This document shows positions 31,589 through 39,802 of a DNA stretch of 64,000 nucleotides, piece after piece. Origin of the DNA: Roseburia_D yibonii (GTDB lineage Bacteria > Bacillota > Clostridia > Lachnospirales > Lachnospiraceae); contig NZ_JACOQH010000001.1 in the NCBI RefSeq assembly GCF_014297335.1, positions 248,001 to 312,000 of the forward strand, given 5' to 3'. The notes below the pieces were generated by a model that saw only the letters and a program-made list of their open reading frames with translations, did no database searches and had not been told where the DNA came from. Made by a program: the position numbers and the translations under genes. Within the stretch, counting starts at the first letter, position 1. Each line of letters starts with the position of its first letter.

Positions 31589-32287
31589 TTACCATTCCAG
31601 ATCTTCTGCCGCGATCTTTGTCTCGTTGCAGTAATTTTTCCGTATCGCGCCATCACGCAGTTTGACTACGCGGTCTGCCATATTTTTGATCGCGTCATTG
31701 TGCGTTACCATGATGACCGTATTTCCGTATTTTTGATTGACATCCCCGATCAGTTTTAAGATTTCCTTTGACGTGTGGTAGTCAAGCGCTCCGGTCGGCT
31801 CATCGCAGAGCAGGATATCCGGATTTTTGACGATCGCACGCCCGATCGAGGTACGCTGCTGCTGTCCGCCGGAAAGCTGGTTCGGCAGCTTGTGTCTGTG
31901 CTCATACAGCCCCAGGGTGTGGAGCAGGTCGTCAATGTCAAGCGGACTGTCACTTAAATAAGCGCCGACCTCGATATTCTCCTTCACATTCAGATTCGGG
32001 ATCAGATTGTACATCTGAAATACATAGCCCAGATGTTTTCTGCGATAACGTGTCAGTGTCTTTTCGCTCATATCTCTGGTCTTTTCTCCATTGACCGATA
32101 CATAGCCGCTGTCCGCCGTATCGATCCCTCCTATAATATTAAGCAGCGTGGATTTTCCCGAACCGGAAGGCCCGAGCAGCACACAGATCTCACCTTTGTT
32201 CACCGTAAAATCAATGCCCTGCAGTACCTCCGTGCGGTTCTCACCGCTTCCGTAACCTTTTTTTAATTCATGAATCTCCAAAAACAT
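31589..32287 (-). CDS. MacB/LolD-type ABC exporter ATPase
   Basis: A 232-residue ATPase for the adjacent FtsX-type permease. Walker A is GPSGSGKST, the signature LSGGQQQR, Walker B ILLCDEPTGALDY, and the switch region VIMVTHND. The C-terminus after IRKNYCNETK is short. Energy from ATP would move the permease's extracellular domains, as in MacB-type mechanotransmission. First gene of a two-gene operon whose promoter carries a CadC-like operator. Confidence 0.92.
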   Translation of the reverse strand: MFLEIHELKKGYGSGENRTEVLQGIDFTVNKGEICVLLGPSGSGKSTLLNIIGGIDTADSGYVSVNGEKTRDMSEKTLTRYRRKHLGYVFQMYNLIPNLNVKENIEVGAYLSDSPLDIDDLLHTLGLYEHRHKLPNQLSGGQQQRTSIGRAIVKNPDILLCDEPTGALDYHTSKEILKLIGDVNQKYGNTVIMVTHNDAIKNMADRVVKLRDGAIRKNYCNETKIAAEDLEW

Positions 32288-32315
32288 AATTAGCTCTCCC
32301 TTCTATATGTTTTTA

Positions 32316-32374
32316 TATATGAATAATTGTTCATATGTTTATATATATTATAGCAAAAATACAACCGTTGTCAA
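32316..32374 (-). promoter_or_regulatory. Promoter and ArsR-type operator of the FtsX-type exporter
   Basis: On the minus strand -35 TTGACA (32369-32374) and -10 TATAAT (32347-32352), 16 apart, are followed by an inverted repeat with arms CATATGAA/TTCATATA around 32316-32337. Its core TGAACAATTATTCA matches the operator at 29226. The -35 overlaps that of the divergent Nudix gene. Confidence 0.75.
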
Positions 32375-32396
32375 TTCCTAAAAATACTGTTAAAAT
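32368..32396 (+). promoter_or_regulatory. Promoter of the Nudix hydrolase gene
   Basis: -35 TTGTCA at 32368 and -10 TAAAAT at 32391 with 17-base spacing, overlapping the divergent exporter promoter. Confidence 0.6.
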
Positions 32397-32441
32397 TATT
32401 TATAGTGTTTCGCAATCATTTACAGCAAAGGAAAAAGAAAA

Positions 32442-32942
32442 ATGGAATTATGGGATATTTATAATGAAAACAAAGAAAAGACCGGCCGCACGATGAAACG
32501 CAACGACTGGAATATGAAGCCGGATGAATTTCACCTGACCGTGCTCGGTGTGATAAAGCGCCCGGACGGCACCTATCTGATCACCCGCCGCAAGCTCGAT
32601 AAGGAATGGGCAGCCGGCTGGTGGGAAGTCCCGGGCGGCGGTGTCGTTGCCGGTGAAAGCTCCGCGGATGCCGTAAAGCGTGAGATCCTCGAGGAGACCG
32701 GCATTGATGTGACCGGTGCGGACGGCGGCTACGCGTTTTCCTACAAGCGGGTCAACCCGGAAGAAAAAAACAACTATTTTGTGGATGTCTACAAATTTAC
32801 CATGGACATCGATACCTCTGATGTAAAACTGCAGGAGGCCGAAACCTCCGGTTTTTCTTTCGCCACGCTCTCTGAGATCAGTGACTACGCAAAACAGGGC
32901 ATCTTTTTACATTACGACAGTATCAAAGCGGTTTTTGACTGA
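32442..32942 (+). CDS. Nudix hydrolase
   Basis: A 166-residue pyrophosphohydrolase. The Nudix box reads GGGVVAGESSADAVKREI followed by LEETGID, with the metal-binding glutamates in REILEE. The N-terminus (ELWDIYNENKEKTGRTM) resembles isopentenyl-diphosphate-isomerase-like or YfcD-type Nudix proteins that handle nucleotide-sugar or lipid diphosphates. The substrate is not determined. It is divergent from the ABC exporter and convergent with enolase. Confidence 0.88.
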   Translation: MELWDIYNENKEKTGRTMKRNDWNMKPDEFHLTVLGVIKRPDGTYLITRRKLDKEWAAGWWEVPGGGVVAGESSADAVKREILEETGIDVTGADGGYAFSYKRVNPEEKNNYFVDVYKFTMDIDTSDVKLQEAETSGFSFATLSEISDYAKQGIFLHYDSIKAVFD

Positions 32943-32956
32943 TCTTTGTTTTTATC

Positions 32957-33003
32957 AAAGAAGCAGTAAGAAAGCAAATCTGCTTTCCTACTGCTTCTTT
33001 TTT
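32957..33003 (+). terminator. Terminator between the Nudix and enolase genes
   Basis: AAAGAAGCAGTA and TACTGCTTCTTT with an inner AAGCA/TGCTT pairing. It ends in six T on the plus strand, so it mainly serves the Nudix gene; on the minus strand the T run is weaker. Confidence 0.7.
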
Positions 33004-33045
33004 ATCTGTTACCCATCAAATCTTTTTCATCATCCCATAAATAAA

Positions 33046-34344
33046 TTAGTTGTTTACGTTGAATGCGCCCATGCCCGGATATACTGCCGCTGCGCCAAGC
33101 TCTTCTTCGATGCGTAAAAGCTGGTTGTATTTTGCGACACGCTCGGTTCTGCTCGGTGCGCCTGTCTTGATCTGGCAGGTATTTAACGCTACCGCAAGAT
33201 CTGCGATCGTAGTATCCTCTGTCTCGCCGGAACGGTGGGAAGCGATCGCTGTGTAGCCTGCCTTGTGTGCCATCTTGATTGCTTCCAGTGTCTCAGATAC
33301 GGAACCGATCTGATTTAACTTGATCAGGATGGAATTTCCGCAGCCAAGGGAAATACCCTTTGCAAGACGCTCGGTATTGGTAACGAACAAGTCATCGCCG
33401 ACTAACTGAACCTTATCGCCAAGCTCTGCGGTAAGCTTCTTCCAGCCTTCCCAGTCTTCCTCGTCCAGTGCGTCTTCAATGGAGATGATCGGATATTTTT
33501 CTACCAGACCTTTCCAGTGTGCGATCAGTTCATCAGATGTAAATACCGTACCTGCCTTCGGCAGCTTGTATTCACCGACTTTTCCGGTCTTCCACTCGGA
33601 AGAAGCCGCATCCATCGCGATCTTGAAATCTTTGCCAGGTTCATAACCGGCTTTCTTTACTGCCTCGAGGATCGTCTCGATCGCTTCTTCATCTGATTTC
33701 AGTGCCGGTGCGAAACCACCTTCATCACCAACGGATGTTGCAAGTCCTCTGTCTTTTAAGATCGCTGCCAGTGCGTGGAATACTTCCGCACACCATCTTA
33801 AGCATTCTTTGAAAGAAGGTGCACCAACCGGCATGATCATGAATTCCTGTACGTCAAGTCCGGATGAAAGCGCATGGCATCCTCCGTTTACGATGTTCAT
33901 CATCGGTACCGGAAGTCTGTTTCCGGAGATTCCGCCGAAGAAACGGTAAAGCGGAATGTCAAGTGATTCTGCTGCCGCTCTTGCACATGCAATGGAAACT
34001 GCAAGGATCGCGTTTGCTCCGAGTTTGGATTTGTCCTTGGTTCCGTCTGCTTTAAACATAGCAGCATCTACTGCATAGATGTCAGATGCGTCCATGCCGC
34101 AGAGTGTATCGTTAATGATCGTGTTGATATTATTTACAGCCTTCTCCACGCCCTTGCCAAGATATCTTGCCTTGTCACCGTCACGCAGTTCCAATGCTTC
34201 GAATTCTCCGGTAGAAGCTCCACTCGGTGCCATTCCTCTGCCGATCGTTCCATCGACCAGTGTTACCTCAGCCTCTACGGTTGGGTTTCCTCTGGAGTCT
34301 AAAATTTCGCGTCCGATTACTTTCTCGATTTCAAGATAATTCAT
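33046..34344 (-). CDS. eno: Enolase (phosphopyruvate hydratase)
   Basis: A 432-residue glycolytic enzyme converting 2-phosphoglycerate to phosphoenolpyruvate. Landmarks are ILDSRGNPTVEAEV, SGASTGEFEALELRDGD, DEGGFAP, the magnesium ligands in AMDAASSE, ISIEDALDEEDW and LVGDDLF, the catalytic lysine in ILIKLNQIGSVSETL and the signature SHRSGETEDTTIADLAVA. Length is normal. It is a single gene. Its promoter is overlapped by a GTTAG-N6-CTAAC operator shared with iron-uptake genes in the window, unusual for a glycolytic gene. Confidence 0.97.
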   Translation of the reverse strand: MNYLEIEKVIGREILDSRGNPTVEAEVTLVDGTIGRGMAPSGASTGEFEALELRDGDKARYLGKGVEKAVNNINTIINDTLCGMDASDIYAVDAAMFKADGTKDKSKLGANAILAVSIACARAAAESLDIPLYRFFGGISGNRLPVPMMNIVNGGCHALSSGLDVQEFMIMPVGAPSFKECLRWCAEVFHALAAILKDRGLATSVGDEGGFAPALKSDEEAIETILEAVKKAGYEPGKDFKIAMDAASSEWKTGKVGEYKLPKAGTVFTSDELIAHWKGLVEKYPIISIEDALDEEDWEGWKKLTAELGDKVQLVGDDLFVTNTERLAKGISLGCGNSILIKLNQIGSVSETLEAIKMAHKAGYTAIASHRSGETEDTTIADLAVALNTCQIKTGAPSRTERVAKYNQLLRIEEELGAAAVYPGMGAFNVNN

Positions 34345-34465
34345 TCTAAAATACTCCTTCCGTTATTGACAGAAATCCTCCCGCCGGGAAGCTCCAATTC
34401 CCGGCGGAAAGGAAAGTATTCAGCAGTTACTCTCCCGGAGTCTGTCATATGATTTACGCTCTTTT

Positions 34466-34481
34466 GTTAGCCTTTGCTAAC
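34466..34481 (-). promoter_or_regulatory. GTTAG-N6-CTAAC operator at the enolase promoter
   Basis: GTTAGCCTTTGCTAAC lies just downstream of a minus-strand promoter with -35 TTGATT and -10 TACTCT spaced by 17 bases (about 34488-34516). The position fits direct repression at the transcription start. Confidence 0.65.
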
Positions 34482-34530
34482 TTAGATTAGAGTATCAAAA
34501 CCTCTAAAAAAAATCAAGCGACGGTAATAG

Positions 34531-34887
34531 CTATTTTTTATCATCTTTTCTGCTTTCGATCACATGGCGCAGTGCCATAACGGGATGATAAAAAAGCATC
34601 CTCGGCCCGCTAAAGCGCATGACTTCACGGATCTTTTCCCGCATTTCCGGTTTATAACAGTGTACCCTGCAGTTCGAGCAGAAGGTCTTGGTCTCCATAA
34701 ACGGACATTTGTCACTGCGCGCACACGCATACTCTGACAGTGCCAGACATTCCGGGCAGAGCTCCTCTTTGTGCGATCCGTCTTTTTTTCGTGTGATCTT
34801 CGTGTGATGTTTCTTTTTGCAGTAAAGCGCGATCATTTCAGAAACCATCTTCTTTTCGCGCTCACGCTTGCTCTCCTTGTCGCGCAT
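34531..34887 (-). CDS. YgbA-like nitrous-oxide-stimulated-promoter family protein
   Basis: A 118-residue cysteine-rich protein. Two zinc-ribbon-like pairs are visible, LCPECLALSEYACARSDKCP and TFCSNCRVHC, followed by the conserved SGPRMLFYHPVMALRHV end. The family takes its name from genes switched on by nitrogen oxides; E. coli YgbA is linked to recovery from nitrosative stress. Here its start shares one base with the end of the CydC-like gene, so it is probably in that operon. Confidence 0.78.
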   Translation of the reverse strand: MRDKESKREREKKMVSEMIALYCKKKHHTKITRKKDGSHKEELCPECLALSEYACARSDKCPFMETKTFCSNCRVHCYKPEMREKIREVMRFSGPRMLFYHPVMALRHVIESRKDDKK

Positions 34888-36542
34888 CAGCTCATCCTCC
34901 CGTTTTCTACCGAATAGACCTGGTCGGCGATCCTCATGGTGGACGGCCGGTGTGACACTAATACCATTGTCTTTTTGCCGCGCTCTTTTGCGAGCGACTG
35001 TAAGATCACTGCCTCATTTAAGCTGTCCAGATTGCTGGTCGGCTCATCCAGCAGGATAAATGGTGCGTCATGTAAAAAAGCCCTTGCAAGTCCGATCCTT
35101 TGTCTTTCCCCACCGGATAACGTATCCCCAAGTTCCCCGACTTCGGTGTCATATCCCTCTGGCAGGCTCATGATAAAATCATGGATGGACGCTTTTTTAC
35201 ACGCCGCGGTCAGTTCTTCTTCGGTCGCGTCCGGCTTTGCCACCTTCAGATTATTCGCAATGCTGTCGTGAAACAGACTGGTCTCCTGCGTCATATAGCT
35301 CTCCATCGCACGGAGGTCCGAAGTGTTTATGTCTGCCACCGGCACACCGGAAATTTTAATCTCTCCCTGTTTTACTTCAAAGAAACGCAAAAACAGCTTT
35401 AACAGTGTGGATTTTCCGCTTCCGCTTTTTCCGATGATACCGGTCACGGTATTCGCAGGTATTTTGCAGGAGACATCCGAAAGGATCGTTTCCGATCCAT
35501 AGGAAAACGTCACCTGTTCTGCCCCGGCATCCCGGAATGTGACCTGTTCTTTTCCGGTTACCTCTTCGACCTGTGGTTTTTCTTCCAGAATATCAAGCAC
35601 ACGGTTTCCCGCCGCAAAAGTATTCTGCAATGTGCTACCGAGATTTGCCAGCGCGACCACCGGCCCAAAGGAACTCATAAGCGCAAACGTCGGGATGAGC
35701 ACTCCGTCAAATCCGACTGCCCCGCCCTGATACAGGAAGGACGCGCAGACGAGCATGACAAGATCCGCTGTTAAGATCACGGCACCGGTCACTGCCGTAC
35801 CGCGCCCCGCCAGACGTTTCATGCGCGCTTCATCCTCCGCGAGCGCGTCTGTCTGTTCGTTCATCCGGCGCAGGCGCTCCGCTCCCTGTCCGTACTGGAT
35901 CGTCTCCGAAAGTCCGCGCAGACTGTCTAAGACAAAGCCGCTTAACGCGCCGGACCGTTCCCGGAAGCGCAGACCGTTATCCCCGTTTGCTTTTGATAAG
36001 AGAAACGGCACAAGAAGCCCGACGGTAAGATACGCCACAAGCGCGACCACCCCAAGCAGTGGATGAAAGCTTCCGATAAACACACACGCGGTCACGGTAA
36101 AGAGAAACGCGATCACTGCCGGAGAGATCGTGTGGGCGTAAAACACTTCCAGAAGTTCGATATCCGATGTGATGACCGCGATCAGGTCGCCCCGGTCACG
36201 CCCTTCGAGTTTCGCCGGACTAAGCTTCCGCAGCGCAAAAAATACACGGTTGCGCAAAAGCGCAAGCAGTTTAAACGCAATGAAATGATTACAGGACTGT
36301 TCCCCGTAGCGCAAAAATCCACGCGCAAATGCACACACCAGAAGCAGGGTAAAAACAAAACCGGTCGGAACTTTGTAAACACCTGCGATGCCAAGCAGCG
36401 CATAGCCGCCAAAAACGGTAAGCAAAGACGCGCAGAGATGTCCGAGCAGTCCAAGGAAAATGGCAAGGATCATATATCCTGTGAGCGGTCTTACCAGCCC
36501 GATCAGTTTTGCCATTACGGTAATATTACTTCTCTTTTTCAT
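34887..36542 (-). CDS. CydC-like ABC transporter, membrane-ATPase half
   Basis: A 551-residue half-transporter with six membrane helices in the first 300 residues and an ATPase (GKSGSGKST, DTLSGGERQRIGLARAFL, FILLDEPTSNLDS, LVSHRPST). Together with the 580-residue partner it matches the CydDC layout, a heterodimer that exports cysteine, glutathione or haem to the outside and supports cytochrome bd assembly. No cytochrome bd gene is in the window, so the substrate remains open. It overlaps the partner by four bases. Confidence 0.85.
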   Translation of the reverse strand: MKKRSNITVMAKLIGLVRPLTGYMILAIFLGLLGHLCASLLTVFGGYALLGIAGVYKVPTGFVFTLLLVCAFARGFLRYGEQSCNHFIAFKLLALLRNRVFFALRKLSPAKLEGRDRGDLIAVITSDIELLEVFYAHTISPAVIAFLFTVTACVFIGSFHPLLGVVALVAYLTVGLLVPFLLSKANGDNGLRFRERSGALSGFVLDSLRGLSETIQYGQGAERLRRMNEQTDALAEDEARMKRLAGRGTAVTGAVILTADLVMLVCASFLYQGGAVGFDGVLIPTFALMSSFGPVVALANLGSTLQNTFAAGNRVLDILEEKPQVEEVTGKEQVTFRDAGAEQVTFSYGSETILSDVSCKIPANTVTGIIGKSGSGKSTLLKLFLRFFEVKQGEIKISGVPVADINTSDLRAMESYMTQETSLFHDSIANNLKVAKPDATEEELTAACKKASIHDFIMSLPEGYDTEVGELGDTLSGGERQRIGLARAFLHDAPFILLDEPTSNLDSLNEAVILQSLAKERGKKTMVLVSHRPSTMRIADQVYSVENGRMS

Positions 36543-38281
36543 GCCGTCTCCTCCTTTTCTATATGTTCCAATGCCTGCTGTGTATTCCAGAGTGACGCGT
36601 ACACGCCACGCTTTTCCAGCAGCTTTTCGTGTGTGCCCCGCTCTGCCAGTTTTCCGTCCGCAAGCACATAGATCCGGTCTGCGGTTACCGTATTCGCAAG
36701 CCGGTGTGAGATCACGATCACGGTCTTTTTTTGTGCCAGCGCAATGATCTGTTCCATAATGTCATTCTCGCTCTCGACATCGATGTTGGAAGTCGCCTCG
36801 TCGAACAGATAGACCGGGCTGTCATGCAAAAGTGCCCGCGCAAGCGCAAGTCTCTGCCGCTGTCCACCCGAGAGATTGGATGCCTGCGCGGTAAGCACGG
36901 TATCCAGTCCCTGCTCGCTTTTTAAGAAATCCGAGAGCTTTGTCTGCTCCAAAACCCGCCAGAGTTCTTCCTCCGATGCATCCGGCTTTGCCATAAGGAG
37001 ATTGTCACGCACCGTCCCGCCAAACAGATAACTGTTGTGGCTGACGTAGGTGATATGCCGCATCCTGCTTTCCTCTGAAATGTCATCAAAATCCACGCCG
37101 CCGATCGTAAGCGTTCCTTTCCTTCTTTTGTTCTGTCCGGTCAAAACGGACGCAAGCGTGGACTTTCCACTGCCGCTTTCTCCCACGATTGCCGTAAAGC
37201 TGCCCGGTTTTAATTCCATGGAAATATCATGCAGGATCTCCCGTCCAGGCTCATAGGAAAAGCAGACCTCGTCCAGCCGGATCAGCGCCTCTGTATCCGG
37301 GATCTCCTGTTTTTTCTCCTGCGGTTCCTCTTTTAATTCCAGAAGCCGGAACATCTTTCCGCTCGCCGCCATCCCGTTCATCGCAATGTGGAAGAAGCTG
37401 CCAAGCTGCCGCATCGGGAGAAAGAAATCCGCAGACAGAAGGATGATGAGCAGACATCCCCCAAACCCGGTATGCCCGCCACGGTACTGTAACAGCGCCA
37501 CAACAATACCAAGCGCGGCTCCGCCGTATGCGACGATGTCCATGATCGTGATCGAATTCAACTGCATAGTAAGCACCTTCATCGTGATCTTCCGGAATTT
37601 TTCGGATTCCTCGTTCATTTTTGCGTGGCGTATTCCGTCCGTCTGATAGACCTTTAACGTGGTGAGCCCCTGCAGATTTTCCAAAAACGTATCTCCGAGC
37701 GCCGTATACTGATCCCAGTATCTGGACAGCAGTTTCTTTGCCCAGGTCTGGACGAGCGCGATCGCAACCGGGATGAGCGGCACGCAGACAAACAGAAGCA
37801 CCGCCGCCGGAACACTCACCGACAGCAGCACGATAAAAAGCGTGAGCGGTGCTGCCATCGCATAGAAAAACTGCGGCAGATACGCGCCAAAATAGGTTTC
37901 CAGCTGCTCAACTCCCTCAACCGCCACCTGCACGATCTCGGATGTTTTTAACTCTTCCCGGTAGGACATTCCCAGTTTTAAAAGCTTCTGATAGATCTGT
38001 TCGCGCAGCGTCTTTTTTACCGCGCGGACGGACAGATAACTCATCCGGCTTGCCCCGGTCGTAAGAAAATAACGCGCCACATTGACTGCTGCCACAAGAC
38101 CGGCAAAGAGAACGATGTCCCGGCTGTCCGCAGTTTTAAAAAAAAGTTTCTGTAACAGTAAGGCGATCCCTGACATCATAACGATATTTGCCACCAGGGA
38201 GCACCACATGAGCACTACATTCCCCGCAATGTATTTTTTGCTGTCCGGCACCATTCCCACCAGACGTTTGTCGATCATCAT
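36539..38281 (-). CDS. CydD-like ABC transporter, membrane-ATPase half
   Basis: A 580-residue half-transporter. The membrane part contains GVEQLETYFGAYLPQFF, similar to the CydD segment before helix three. The ATPase has GESGSGKST, SNLSGGQRQRLALARALL and VYLFDEATSNIDVES. It is the first gene of the pair; its stop overlaps the partner start by four bases. Export of a thiol or haem-related molecule is inferred from the pair's resemblance to CydDC; a general ABC exporter is the alternative. Confidence 0.85.
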   Translation of the reverse strand: MMIDKRLVGMVPDSKKYIAGNVVLMWCSLVANIVMMSGIALLLQKLFFKTADSRDIVLFAGLVAAVNVARYFLTTGASRMSYLSVRAVKKTLREQIYQKLLKLGMSYREELKTSEIVQVAVEGVEQLETYFGAYLPQFFYAMAAPLTLFIVLLSVSVPAAVLLFVCVPLIPVAIALVQTWAKKLLSRYWDQYTALGDTFLENLQGLTTLKVYQTDGIRHAKMNEESEKFRKITMKVLTMQLNSITIMDIVAYGGAALGIVVALLQYRGGHTGFGGCLLIILLSADFFLPMRQLGSFFHIAMNGMAASGKMFRLLELKEEPQEKKQEIPDTEALIRLDEVCFSYEPGREILHDISMELKPGSFTAIVGESGSGKSTLASVLTGQNKRRKGTLTIGGVDFDDISEESRMRHITYVSHNSYLFGGTVRDNLLMAKPDASEEELWRVLEQTKLSDFLKSEQGLDTVLTAQASNLSGGQRQRLALARALLHDSPVYLFDEATSNIDVESENDIMEQIIALAQKKTVIVISHRLANTVTADRIYVLADGKLAERGTHEKLLEKRGVYASLWNTQQALEHIEKEETA

Positions 38282-38315
38282 CCTGTTTCCTCCTGATTTT
38301 TCTTCTCATAAACGA

Positions 38316-38352
38316 AAGAAAGCCCCGGAGCATAATGTTCCGGGACTTTCCT
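38316..38352 (-). terminator. Terminator after the 78-residue unknown gene
   Basis: GAAAG-CCCCGGAG and the return TTCCGGGACTTTC form a stem about ten bases downstream of the stop on the minus strand, followed by TTTCGTTT. Confidence 0.6.
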
Positions 38353-38362
38353 TCGTCTCTAA

Positions 38363-38599
38363 CTACTGTATCCCAAACTTCGCAAAGGATATCTCACACC
38401 CATGTGCGATTCTGCTGCAAATATTTACTGCTGCGCTCATGACTCCGCTATAAATATCATCCAGGGTCTCTACTTCCAGGTATGCGCGGTCCTCTGTGAT
38501 CTCTGCCATCTTAATGTCTTCTAAATCCCGCATTTCTTTTAAGATCTCCGCGGATTCTTCATCCGATACGGGTTTTGAAAAACGATAATATCTGGCCAT
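38363..38599 (-). CDS. Unknown 78-residue protein under tandem metal-type operators
   Basis: A small cytoplasmic protein starting MARYYRFSKPVSDEESAEIL. The alternation of beta-type and helical stretches (KMAEITEDRAYLEVET, SAAVNICSRIAHGCEIS) suggests a ferredoxin-like fold similar to HMA domains, but it has no CxxC motif. The ATG at 38599 has AAAGGA eight bases ahead and is preferred to one six codons earlier. Two operator-like sites lie directly upstream, so it probably belongs to the iron-type regulon. Function unknown. Confidence 0.6.
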   Translation of the reverse strand: MARYYRFSKPVSDEESAEILKEMRDLEDIKMAEITEDRAYLEVETLDDIYSGVMSAAVNICSRIAHGCEISFAKFGIQ

Positions 38600-38622
38600 G
38601 TTCCTCATCCTTTCCATTTCTT

Positions 38623-38658
38623 GGTAGTTTATTCTAACAGTTATTAGTGTTTTGTAAC
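38623..38658 (-). promoter_or_regulatory. Two tandem GTTAG-N6-CTAAC-like sites
   Basis: GGTAG-N6-CTAAC at 38623-38638 and ATTAG-N6-GTAAC at 38643-38658 each carry one mismatch in a half-site relative to RTTAG-N6-CTAAC. Their centres are 20 bases apart, two helical turns. They precede the 78-residue unknown gene. Confidence 0.55.
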
Positions 38659-38734
38659 TGTTTTTATCATACTACCTTTTCCGGAAAAATGGGAGTAGCT
38701 AATTGATACTTTTTTTCAGTTATTCTGTTAATTT

Positions 38735-38983
38735 TTACCGGTGAAACAGTCCTTTTTTCTGATACGGCGCACTGCTTACGGATGTCACCTCATAGCCGAT
38801 CTTCTTTACGGCCTCTTTTAACGCTTCCTCCGGGATCTCCTCCTCGGAAAGGATCACTGCCTGACCCTTCTTGTGGGAAGCGCTCACTTTCTTTACCGGA
38901 AATGCCGCGCGGATCGTGTCATTTACATGCGTCTCACACATTCCGCACTGCATGCCATCTATTCCTACTGTAGTCTCGATCAT
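38735..38983 (-). CDS. HMA-domain protein, copper-chaperone-like
   Basis: An 82-residue protein with an N-terminal HMA domain (GIDGMQCGMCETHVNDTIR) whose CxxC loop binds a soft metal, usually copper(I). After residue 68 a short tail (APYQKKGLFHR) departs from CopZ. It begins 29 bases after pflA with its own ribosome site, so it may be read on the pfl transcript, although no functional link is obvious. No copper ATPase is in the window. Confidence 0.82.
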   Translation of the reverse strand: MIETTVGIDGMQCGMCETHVNDTIRAAFPVKKVSASHKKGQAVILSEEEIPEEALKEAVKKIGYEVTSVSSAPYQKKGLFHR

Positions 38984-39012
38984 ACATCATTCCTCCTTTT
39001 TCACGTTTGCCC

Positions 39013-39771
39013 TTATACCGTTTTCTGACCTGCCGCCGCATGTAAGATCGTCTCTGCGTTTTTGATGCGCTCCGCGCTTGGCGGATCGATCCCCTCCAAT
39101 GGATACGGGATCCCGAGCTGTTCCCACTTGAATACCCCAAGGGTATGATAAGGAAGCACCTCTACGCGCTCCACATTTTTTAAGGTGCGGATAAAATCCG
39201 CAAGCCGGTTAAGATATTCATCTTTATCGTTTCGTTCCGGCACAAGCACATGACGGATCCAGACCGGTTTGTTCATCTCGGACAGAAGTGTCGCCATGTC
39301 AAGAATGTTCTTGTTGGTCTGTCCGGTTAAGATCCGGTGCTGCTCTTCATCGATATGCTTGATGTCCAAAAGAAGCAGGTCTGTATACTTCATCAGTTCC
39401 TGCCATTTTGAGAAAAACGGCTCCTCCCTCGTAAAAGGATTCCCGCTGGTATCCAAGGTGGTATGAATGCCCATTTCTTTTGCCCTGCGAAAAAGCTCCG
39501 TCAGAAAATCGATCTGAAGGAGCGGTTCACCTCCGCTTACAGTAATACCGCCCTTACTTCCCCAGTAAGAGCGGTACTTACAGGCTTTTTCCAGCAGCGC
39601 CCCAGCCTCATAGGGCGTGCCGGAATTCCTGTCCCAGGTGTCCGGATTGTGACAGAACTGACAGCGCATCGCGCAGCCGGATAAAAATATCACATACCGG
39701 ACTCCCGGACCATCTACGGAACCAAAGCTTTCAAGCGAATGGACATAACCTATATTCTTTTCGCCTGTCAT
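39013..39771 (-). CDS. pflA: Pyruvate formate-lyase activating enzyme
   Basis: A 252-residue radical-SAM enzyme that makes the glycyl radical on pyruvate formate-lyase. Cysteines 33, 37 and 40 (SGCAMRCQFCHNP) hold the 4Fe-4S cluster, and GGEPLLQ is the SAM-binding GGE motif. GPGVRYVIFLSGC at the front is typical. It follows pflB by 31 bases on the same strand, as in most anaerobes, and acts only without oxygen. Confidence 0.96.
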   Translation of the reverse strand: MTGEKNIGYVHSLESFGSVDGPGVRYVIFLSGCAMRCQFCHNPDTWDRNSGTPYEAGALLEKACKYRSYWGSKGGITVSGGEPLLQIDFLTELFRRAKEMGIHTTLDTSGNPFTREEPFFSKWQELMKYTDLLLLDIKHIDEEQHRILTGQTNKNILDMATLLSEMNKPVWIRHVLVPERNDKDEYLNRLADFIRTLKNVERVEVLPYHTLGVFKWEQLGIPYPLEGIDPPSAERIKNAETILHAAAGQKTV

Positions 39772-39802
39772 AGTTGTTCCTCTTTTTCTTTTACTTTTCT
39801 GC

